Assembly (NCBI GenBank): GCA_902768605.1
Contig: CACXLY010000104.1
Coordinates: 1-14,481, forward strand
Reading direction: 5' to 3'
DNA: 14,481 nucleotides
Source of the DNA: an uncultured Bacteroidales bacterium
Lineage (GTDB): Bacteria; Bacteroidota; Bacteroidia; Bacteroidales; Bacteroidaceae
Shown here: piece by piece, positions 6,681 to 12,924 of the stretch
Layout of the letters: each line of letters starts with the position of its first letter
Position numbering within the stretch: position 1 is the stretch's first letter
The notes under the pieces: generated by a model
What the model was told of the DNA's origin: nothing
The model's input: only the letters and a program-made list of their open reading frames with translations
The model's database searches: none
Position numbers and translations under genes: made by a program

Positions 6681-8201
6681 ATGAACAAGAAAGCTCTTTT
6701 GATGATTCTCGACGGCTGGGGCATCGGTGCTCATGGCAAGGGAGACGTCATCTTCAACACTCCGACTCCGAATCTTGACAAACTGAACGCTACCTACCCT
6801 CACAGCCAGCTCCTCGCCAGCGGTGAGAACGTCGGATTGCCCGACGGACAGATGGGCAACTCGGAGGTCGGTCACCTCAACATCGGCGCGGGTCGCATCG
6901 TCTATCAGGACCTCGTGAAGATTAACCGCGCTTGTGCCGACGGCAGCATCATGAAGAACCCCGAAATCGTCAGCGCCTACGAGTACGCTAAGGCTAATGG
7001 CAAGAACGTTCACCTGATGGGTCTGACCTCGAACGGCGGCGTACACAGCTCGCTCGACCACCTCTTCAAACTCGTCGAGATTGGTAAGGAATACGGCGTA
7101 AAGCAGACGTTCGTGCACTGCTTCATGGATGGTCGCGACACCGACCCCAAGAGCGGCATCGGCTTCATCCAGCAGCTCATCGACAAGTGCGACGAGGCAG
7201 GCAACGCTGTGATTGCCAGCATCATCGGCCGCTTCTATGCGATGGACCGCGACAAGCGTTGGGAACGCGTGAAGATTGCCTACGACTTGCTCGTCTCAGG
7301 CGAGGGCAAACAGGCAAAGGACCTCATCGAGGCTATGCAGGAAAGCTATGACGAAGGCGTCACCGACGAGTTCATCAAGCCCATCAACAACTGCAACGTG
7401 GACGGCACCATCAAGGAGGGCGACGTCGTCATCTTCTTCAACTACCGCAACGACCGCGCGAAGGAACTCACCATCGTGCTGACTCAGCAGGACATGATTG
7501 AGCAGGGAATGAAGACCATCCCCGGCTTGCAGTACTACTGCATGACGCCGTACGATGCAAGCTTCACAGGCGTGCACATTCTCTTCCCGAAAGAGAACGT
7601 CGAGAACACCCTCGGCGAATACATCAGCAGCAAGGGCTTGAAGCAACTCCACACAGCCGAGACGGAGAAGTACGCACACGTGACATTCTTCTTCAACGGC
7701 GGCAGAGAGGCTCCCTACGAAGGCGAAGAGCGCATCCTCGTGGCAAGTCCTAAGGTTGCAACCTACGACCTCAAGCCCGAGATGAGCGCCTACGAAGTGA
7801 AGGACAAGCTGGTGGAAGCCATCAAGCAGGACAAGTACGACTTCATCGTGGTGAACTTCGCAAATGGCGATATGGTGGGACATACGGGCGTTTACGAAGC
7901 CATCGAGGCTGCCGTGAAAGCCGTCGATAAGTGCGTCGGTGAGGTCATCGAGGCAGCGAAGGCAACCGGTTACGAGGCTATCATCATCGCCGACCACGGC
8001 AACGCCGATAATGCCATCAACCCCGACGGCACTCCCAACACCGCTCACTCACTCAACCCCGTGCCCTTCATCTACGTTACCGACCGCAAGGACGTCACCG
8101 TAGAGAACGGCGTACTGGCCGACGTGGCTCCCAGCATCCTGCACATCATGGGACTCGAGCAGCCGAAGGAAATGACAGGCAAGTGCCTCATCAATTCATA
8201 A
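6681..8201 (+). CDS. gpmI: 2,3-bisphosphoglycerate-independent phosphoglycerate mutase
   Basis: A 506-residue cytosolic glycolytic/gluconeogenic enzyme interconverting 3- and 2-phosphoglycerate using two Mn ions and a phosphoserine intermediate. Every expected residue is present: D11 in LDGWG, the catalytic S61 in GNSEVGH, D397 and H401 in [10 protein letters not shown]438 and H439 in ADHGNADN, and H456 in TAHSLNP. Spacings match the Geobacillus enzyme (D12, S62, D403, H407, D444, H445, H462) apart from a short indel. The middle shows the substrate-binding FMDGRDTDP and FNYRNDRA segments of the lid domain. The length is normal for the family. The ATG at 6681 fits the [14 protein letters not shown] start and lies about 40 bases downstream of a strong promoter, so it is probably transcribed alone. 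The stop codon lies inside a heptamer tandem repeat. Confidence 0.97.
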   Translation: MNKKALLMILDGWGIGAHGKGDVIFNTPTPNLDKLNATYPHSQLLASGENVGLPDGQMGNSEVGHLNIGAGRIVYQDLVKINRACADGSIMKNPEIVSAYEYAKANGKNVHLMGLTSNGGVHSSLDHLFKLVEIGKEYGVKQTFVHCFMDGRDTDPKSGIGFIQQLIDKCDEAGNAVIASIIGRFYAMDRDKRWERVKIAYDLLVSGEGKQAKDLIEAMQESYDEGVTDEFIKPINNCNVDGTIKEGDVVIFFNYRNDRAKELTIVLTQQDMIEQGMKTIPGLQYYCMTPYDASFTGVHILFPKENVENTLGEYISSKGLKQLHTAETEKYAHVTFFFNGGREAPYEGEERILVASPKVATYDLKPEMSAYEVKDKLVEAIKQDKYDFIVVNFANGDMVGHTGVYEAIEAAVKAVDKCVGEVIEAAKATGYEAIIIADHGNADNAINPDGTPNTAHSLNPVPFIYVTDRKDVTVENGVLADVAPSILHIMGLEQPKEMTGKCLINS

Positions 8202-8221
8202 TTCATAATTCACAATTCACA
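8194..8221. repeat. Heptamer tandem repeat ATTCAYA x4 overlapping the gpmI stop
   Basis: Four head-to-tail 7-bp units lie at 8194-8200, 8201-8207, 8208-8214 and 8215-8221: two attcata and two attcaca. The gpmI stop codon (8199-8201) falls in the junction of the first two. Simple AT-rich arrays of this sort are common between Bacteroidetes genes. Confidence 0.85.
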
Positions 8222-8249
8222 ATTAACTGCGAACATCAAGAGCGTAGCT

Positions 8250-8276
8250 AATTCGTGCAATTCGTGTAATTTGTGG
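8250..8276. repeat. Nonamer tandem repeat AATTCGTGY x3 upstream of ung
   Basis: Three 9-bp units, aattcgtgc (8250-8258), aattcgtgt (8259-8267) and aatttgtgg (8268-8276), lie 20 bases upstream of the ung start. TAATTTG at the last junction is a poor match to the -7 consensus, so no promoter is called here. Confidence 0.8.
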
Positions 8277-8295
8277 TTTAAGACATAACATCGTA

Positions 8296-8958
8296 ATGGA
8301 CGTTCGCATTGAAGAGAGTTGGAAGCAGCAACTTGCCGAAGAGTTCAGCAAGCCTTACTTCGAGCAACTGACGCAGTTCGTGCGGCAGGAGTACGCGGCG
8401 GGGACTTGCTACCCTCCCGGTCGGCTCATCTTCAACGCCTTCGATACGACGCCATTCAATCAGGTTCGTGTCGTCATCCTCGGTCAAGACCCCTATCACG
8501 GCCCCGGGCAAGCGCACGGACTCTGCTTCAGCGTTAACGACGGCATACAGTTCCCGCCTTCGCTCCAAAACATCTTCAAGGAGATAAAGGCCGAGACGGG
8601 AGCACCCATCCCACAGAGCGGTAACCTGACACGTTGGGCACAGCAGGGCGTCTTCCTGCTCAACACCTGCCTCACCGTCAGGGAACATCAGGCTTTCAGC
8701 CATAGTGGCAAGGGTTGGGAGACCTTCACGGACGCTGCCATTGCTGCCCTGAATCGTGGACGCGACAACCTCGTCTTCATGCTTTGGGGCGCTCCGGCAG
8801 GACGAAAAGCCTCCCTCATCGACCAAAGTCGCCACCTCGTCCTGATGAGTGCACACCCAAGCCCCTTGAGTGCCATGCGAGGCTTCATGGGCAACGGACA
8901 TTTCCTCAAGTGCAACGAATACCTCACGCAGCATGGGCAAAGGCCAATCGTTTGGTAA
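8296..8958 (+). CDS. ung: Uracil-DNA glycosylase, family 1
   Basis: A 220-residue base-excision repair enzyme that removes uracil from DNA after cytosine deamination or dUTP misincorporation. The hallmark motifs are intact: GQDPYHGPGQAHGL with the catalytic D65, the NLTRWAxQGVFLLNT segment, and HPSPLSAMRGFMG with the catalytic H187. The E. coli counterparts are D64 and H187, so length and numbering are almost identical. The start MDVRIEESWK is the usual N-terminus for Bacteroidetes Ung. It is the first gene of a tightly packed group; the next reading frame starts 26 bases before its stop, which suggests translational coupling. Confidence 0.97.
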   Translation: MDVRIEESWKQQLAEEFSKPYFEQLTQFVRQEYAAGTCYPPGRLIFNAFDTTPFNQVRVVILGQDPYHGPGQAHGLCFSVNDGIQFPPSLQNIFKEIKAETGAPIPQSGNLTRWAQQGVFLLNTCLTVREHQAFSHSGKGWETFTDAAIAALNRGRDNLVFMLWGAPAGRKASLIDQSRHLVLMSAHPSPLSAMRGFMGNGHFLKCNEYLTQHGQRPIVW

Positions 8959-9457
8959 CCTCATTGAGGTGGGCGACGTCATCCTGCACTCGGATATCCT
9001 GACGGAACGGTGTTGCGAAGAGGGAGACGCAGGAGCACCCGTCACGTTGGACGAGATAGCAGATATCGAGCAGCAACTCGACGACCTGTGGCCAAGGCTC
9101 TCGGCAGGTGCTCAGGCAGTCATTGACAAGCAAGGCGTTGCTTATCCTGACCCTGAAGGCGAACTCGTGACGAGCATCGTGTGCGGCGGCAACTGCGCCT
9201 TCAGAGGTTCACAAGGCTGCCTGCTGAAACAAAAGCCCATCAGCTGCCACCTCTATCCTATACGAGAGAAGAAGTTGGGGCCGCTGACGGGACTGAACTA
9301 TCACCGTTGGAACATCTGCGAGGATGCCATCCGCCTCGGCACAGAACGCGGCATCCGTCTTTATGAGTTCCTGCGCGAGCCACTCATCCGACGCTTCGGC
9401 CGAGAATGGTACGACGAGCTATGCAAAGTAGCAAGCCTCATACAAACCTCCCTCTAA
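8933..9457 (+). CDS. DUF3109 family protein (cysteine-rich, short variant)
   Basis: A 174-residue protein recognised by EEGDAGAP (29-36), KPISCHLYPIREK (101-113), LNYHRWNICED and FLREPLIRRFGREWYDEL, which are DUF3109 hallmarks. Its function is unknown; the conserved cysteines suggest a metal or Fe-S site. Cysteines here are C27, C28, C84, C88, C96, C105, C129 and one near the end. As I remember the family, a CDLxxCxGxCC-type cluster precedes GDAGAP and a Cys-rich loop precedes the KPISC segment. Here both stretches look shortened, going from LTER straight to CCEEGDAG and from CAF to KQKPISC. The ATG at 8933 is the nearest upstream start, giving about 9 residues before the usual LIEVGDVIL beginning, and it overlaps ung by 26 bases. 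An ATG at 8870 is less likely because it would add 21 unrelated residues inside ung. Confidence 0.85.
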   Translation: MGKGQSFGNLIEVGDVILHSDILTERCCEEGDAGAPVTLDEIADIEQQLDDLWPRLSAGAQAVIDKQGVAYPDPEGELVTSIVCGGNCAFRGSQGCLLKQKPISCHLYPIREKKLGPLTGLNYHRWNICEDAIRLGTERGIRLYEFLREPLIRRFGREWYDELCKVASLIQTSL

Positions 9458-9483
9458 AGGGAAGACATAACAACTAACAAACT

Positions 9484-11187
9484 ATGAAGAACTTCATTTT
9501 AGCCCATTTCATCGCTCTATTTAGCCTGACCATCAGTGCTCAGGTCAATGATATGGAGTTGCCTGACCCTAAGCCGGGGCCGCAGGAAGCATGGCAACAA
9601 CTGGCACAACCAACACTCGGTTGGGGCAGCATAGATGTGCGCTACTCGCGCTCTCAAGTTCCAGAGACAACGAAGACGTCGCCTCTGCTTCGTGCATGGC
9701 GCGGCGAAAGGGTTTCAGCACAGGCAATCCTTGCTACACCAAGAGAGTTGCAGGATGTCTCGTTCACCGTCAGCGACCTCAAGAGCGGGCGCAACATCAT
9801 CCCTGCTTCTGCCGTGAAGAAGTACTTCGTCCGCTATGTCTTGACCGATATCTTCAAGAACCGCAAGGACTCCTTCCTGCTTGCCGACCGCCTCGACCCT
9901 GTCGAGACGCTGAAGGTGGAAGCCAACACGGCACGTCCCATCTGGCTCGACATACATGTGCCGGCTGATGCGAAGGCAGGAACTTATAAAGGCACCGTTT
10001 CCCTGAACTGCGATGGCAAGAAACTCTCCCTGCCCATCGTGCTGCAGGTTGCTGACCGCGTGCTGCCCGAACCAAGCCAGTGGAGCTTCCACCTCGACCT
10101 CTGGCAGAACCCTTATGCCGTTGCCCGATACTATGACGTGCCGCTGTGGAGCCAGCAGCACTTCGACAAGATGCGTCCCATCATGCAAATGTTAGCAGCT
10201 GCAGGACAGAAGGTCATCACCTGCTCCGTCATCAGCCGACCGTGGAACGGACAGACGTTCGACCCCTTCGAGAGCATGATTGCCAAGATGAAGCAGCTTG
10301 ACGGAACGTGGAAGTACGACTACACCGTCTTCGACCGCTGGGTGGAGTTCATGATGTCGTGCGGCATCACAGAGCAGATAGACTGCTACACCCTCGTACC
10401 TTGGCACTACCGTTTCGACTACTACGACTGTGCCACAAATAGCGTGAAGCAACTTGCCTGCAAACCCGGCGAACAGAAATACCACGATTTCATCGTTCCT
10501 TTCCTAAAGGACTTCAGCCGTCATCTTCGAGAGAAAGGTTGGTTCAGCCGCACCTTTATCGCGATGGACGAACGGCCTAAAGACCAGATGGAGGCAGCCT
10601 GGCAGACTATTCAGGATGCCGATCCAGAGTTCAAGATAGAAGGAGCAGCCAATTACAGCGTGGAGAGCGAAGCAGCCGACCGCATTGACGACATCAGTGT
10701 CGGCTTCCAATACAACCTGATTAAGGGCGAGGCCCTGGCTCGTCGCGCTGCTAAGGGACAGAAGATAACCTTCTACACCTGCTGCAATCCCGATCGCCCC
10801 AACACCTTCACCTTCTCGCCCCCAGCCGAGTCGGCTTATCTCGGTGTACATGCTAAGGCTTGTGGTTACGATGGCTATCTGCGCTGGGCTTACAACAGTT
10901 GGCCTAAGCAACCCAATCAGGACAGCCGCTTCAACTCGAGGAGCTGGTACTCAGGGGACTGTTACCTGGTTTATCCAGATGGCAGCAGCATCCGATTCGA
11001 GCGCCTCATAGAGGGCATTCAGGCTTATGAGAAGATACGTCTGCTCCGTCCGACACTCAACCTGAAAGGAGCCAAAGACCTCGACGAGATGCTTCGTTAC
11101 TTCGGCTCCAACACTTATAAAGACGATACCGATGCTGTCGGTCTGCTTCGGCAGATGAACGACCTGCTTTGGAAACTATCTAAATAA
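9484..11187 (+). CDS. Secreted GH123/DUF4091-type glycosidase candidate
   Basis: A 567-residue protein with a clear signal peptide (1-19, cut ISA|Q20). An N-terminal beta-sandwich-like region (about 40-200, ending in the GTYKGTV and LPIVLQV strands) is followed by a TIM-barrel-like region (about 205-480) and a short C-terminal domain with the DUF4091 pattern (YLRWAYNSWP, DCYLVYPD, SIRFERLIEGIQAYE). The sequence TFIAMDERP carries adjacent D362 and E363. This pair sits where characterised GH123 beta-N-acetylgalactosaminidases have their Asp-Glu pair (D361/E362 in the Bacteroides vulgatus enzyme), in which Asp assists the substrate acetamido group and Glu is the acid/base. I therefore infer a periplasmic or surface exo-glycosidase acting on N-acetylgalactosamine-type sugars, but the true substrate is unproven. 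It starts 26 bases after the DUF3109 gene and is followed after 7 bases by an AraC regulator. Confidence 0.8.
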   Translation: MKNFILAHFIALFSLTISAQVNDMELPDPKPGPQEAWQQLAQPTLGWGSIDVRYSRSQVPETTKTSPLLRAWRGERVSAQAILATPRELQDVSFTVSDLKSGRNIIPASAVKKYFVRYVLTDIFKNRKDSFLLADRLDPVETLKVEANTARPIWLDIHVPADAKAGTYKGTVSLNCDGKKLSLPIVLQVADRVLPEPSQWSFHLDLWQNPYAVARYYDVPLWSQQHFDKMRPIMQMLAAAGQKVITCSVISRPWNGQTFDPFESMIAKMKQLDGTWKYDYTVFDRWVEFMMSCGITEQIDCYTLVPWHYRFDYYDCATNSVKQLACKPGEQKYHDFIVPFLKDFSRHLREKGWFSRTFIAMDERPKDQMEAAWQTIQDADPEFKIEGAANYSVESEAADRIDDISVGFQYNLIKGEALARRAAKGQKITFYTCCNPDRPNTFTFSPPAESAYLGVHAKACGYDGYLRWAYNSWPKQPNQDSRFNSRSWYSGDCYLVYPDGSSIRFERLIEGIQAYEKIRLLRPTLNLKGAKDLDEMLRYFGSNTYKDDTDAVGLLRQMNDLLWKLSK

Positions 11188-11194
11188 TACCCAC

Positions 11195-12046
11195 ATGAAG
11201 AACGAAAAACATCCTCTTGAAACAATTAACGACTGGCTTGACGAGCGCGGGCTGGCTGTCCTGGATAATGTGACAGGCACGCCCGTCTATGACGAACCCT
11301 ATGTGTCGCAGAATCTTATCATCGCCCTGAGCCATCGGGGCTGGCTGAAAGCGGACTACGACATGCACCCCATCACTTTCCAGGAACATGATCATGCTGC
11401 CATCTATCCAGGCCACATACTGACGGCTCACGAGGCTAGCAAAGACTATCTCTGCTCGCTGCTCGTCATCTCGCCCAAGTTCCTGAAGATCCTGAGCCAG
11501 CTCCACCCGAAGCATTATCTCTTTGAGTACCATTACAACACCTCGTTCCAGCTGACAGACAGCCAGTTCGAAGTAATGCTGACCTGCTTCAAAATGCTGA
11601 AAAACATCAGTCTGCTGGATATCCCTGAGCGTGACGAAATGCTGACCATACAAATGGATATCACGGCTCGAATCGTGCGAACCTATTTGCGAGCCAATGG
11701 AAAGGAGATTATTCACAACGACACCGCCGTCCAGCAACTGCTCACCCAATTCCACGAAGCCATTACCCTGCATTATCGCGAGAACCGCGAAGTGAATTTC
11801 TACGCCGGTCTGCTCAATCTGACACCCAAATACTTCGGCACCGTCATCCGTAAGGCCACAGGCATCGGCGTCGGCGAGTGGATAGCGAAGTACGTCATCA
11901 TACAGGCAAAAACCATGCTCCGCCGCCATCCTGAACTCACCATTCAGCAAATCAGCAACCAGCTTGGCTTCTCCGAGCAGACATCCTTCTCGCGCTACTT
12001 CAAGGCGCATGCAGGCATGTCACCAAAGCAATACAGAGAGGAATAA
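11195..12046 (+). CDS. AraC-family transcriptional regulator
   Basis: A 283-residue cytosolic transcription factor. The N-terminal half (about 20-150) has the layout of a cupin-like sensing domain, including AIYPGHILTAHEAS and LLVISPKFL as in many Bacteroidetes AraC proteins. The C-terminal part (about 195-283) is a double helix-turn-helix: the first around VNFYAGLLNLTPKYFGTVI (from V200), the second LTIQQISNQLGFSEQTSFSR (from L248) ending with the canonical FKAHAGMSPKQYR. The ATG at 11195 lies 7 bases after the GH123-like stop, so the two are almost certainly co-transcribed and the regulator may control that gene or itself. The ligand is unknown. Confidence 0.93.
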   Translation: MKNEKHPLETINDWLDERGLAVLDNVTGTPVYDEPYVSQNLIIALSHRGWLKADYDMHPITFQEHDHAAIYPGHILTAHEASKDYLCSLLVISPKFLKILSQLHPKHYLFEYHYNTSFQLTDSQFEVMLTCFKMLKNISLLDIPERDEMLTIQMDITARIVRTYLRANGKEIIHNDTAVQQLLTQFHEAITLHYRENREVNFYAGLLNLTPKYFGTVIRKATGIGVGEWIAKYVIIQAKTMLRRHPELTIQQISNQLGFSEQTSFSRYFKAHAGMSPKQYREE

Positions 12047-12112
12047 ACAAACTATTATACCATTTACAAGGTATTTTGCGTTTCCTGTATTAACGTGGTA
12101 TTACATTTTCCT

Positions 12113-12120
12113 TATCTTTG
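12113..12120 (+). promoter_or_regulatory. Bacteroidetes -7 box upstream of the ricin-like gene
   Basis: TATCTTTG at 12113-12120 is a perfect -7 match 39 bases before the ATG at 12159. No good TTTG lies at the expected distance (the nearest is 12075-12078, 34 bases upstream of the box), so the -33 element is weak or absent and the promoter may need an activator. Confidence 0.65.
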
Positions 12121-12158
12121 CAACGGATTTATTAACCTTTTCATCATTACTAACAACT

Positions 12159-12902
12159 ATGACATTCATTTCTTTTAAACGATTGTTTATGGGCTTGTGC
12201 TTGCTGGCACCTGCATGGCTCGCAGCCCAAGAGTTCGACGACGAATTGCAGTTGAGCTCCGACGTCGTCTATTGGTACCGCATCAGCAACGCCGCCCCGG
12301 GTTTGGACGGACTGGCCATGACGGACGTGAACGGCTCGACAGGCTCGGAGGAATATCAGAACATGATATTCATGCTGCCCACGGAAGCCGACGACCTCCG
12401 CTCGCAATGGAAACTGACGGCTGGCGAAGAAGGTAAAGTCATTATCACCAACCGCGCCACAGGCTCACAGATTGCAGGCACTTCCCTCTGGGAGGACGAC
12501 CACAACATCACGGCACTCACTACTTCTGGCGCCACAGGTTTCACCTTCACCTCCCTCGGCGAAGGCACCTATAGGCTGGAGAGCGTGGAGGATGATGGCG
12601 TGAGCCGTTGTCTCGCTTTGGCCGACAAGGATGGTGAAGCCGTCGCCTATCCCGAATCGGGTGAAAGCACATCAGCCATCGCCTGGAAGTTCTTCCCCGT
12701 AGAGATTGAAACAGGCATCGGCTCGATGGAAGCAGGTCGTCAGGTCATCAGCGTGAAGAACGGACGCATCTCCGTAGCAGGCAACGCCGAGTGGCAACTA
12801 TTCGATGCCTCTGGCGAAGAGATGCCTCGCACTGTATCGCTGCCCGCAGGCGTCTATCTGGTAAAGATTGGGCAGAAGGCAATTAAGGTCCTGATGCCGT
12901 AA
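12159..12902 (+). CDS. Small secreted ricin-like protein with sorting-like C-terminus
   Basis: A 247-residue protein. Residues 1-23 are a signal peptide (cut WLAA|Q24). The mature part (about 35-180) has repeated strand patterns like YWYRISN, SQWKLTA, VIITNRATGSQI, YRLES and RCLALADKDG, reminiscent of ricin-type beta-trefoil lectin repeats; this is a pattern-level guess. Residues about 195-247 (NGRISV, WQLFDASGEEMP, LPAGVYLVKIGQKAIKVLMP) resemble the type IX secretion C-terminal sorting domain. It probably reaches the cell surface or medium and may bind glycans. The reading frame is open upstream to 11964, but the ATG at 12159 is preferred because it gives the signal peptide and follows the -7 box; ATG 12189 is possible but would shorten the basic N-region. 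The next gene starts 22 bases downstream, so the two probably form an operon. Confidence 0.75.
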   Translation: MTFISFKRLFMGLCLLAPAWLAAQEFDDELQLSSDVVYWYRISNAAPGLDGLAMTDVNGSTGSEEYQNMIFMLPTEADDLRSQWKLTAGEEGKVIITNRATGSQIAGTSLWEDDHNITALTTSGATGFTFTSLGEGTYRLESVEDDGVSRCLALADKDGEAVAYPESGESTSAIAWKFFPVEIETGIGSMEAGRQVISVKNGRISVAGNAEWQLFDASGEEMPRTVSLPAGVYLVKIGQKAIKVLMP

Positions 12903-12924
12903 ACACAATTATAAATATGTAAAC

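Noticed and set aside
11180..12010. 276-codon open frame on the - strand opposite the AraC gene
   Set aside because: Shadow of a gene with an unmistakable AraC C-terminal domain; no motif of its own.
12057..12078. Possible terminator after the AraC gene
   Set aside because: atacc (12057-12061) and ggtat (12070-12074) form only a 5-bp AT-rich stem with an 8-base loop before four Ts; too weak to call.
11964..12158. Upstream extension of the ricin-like gene into the AraC gene
   Set aside because: The added residues show no domain, overlap AraC in another frame, and would bury the signal peptide; the start at 12159 follows a -7 box.
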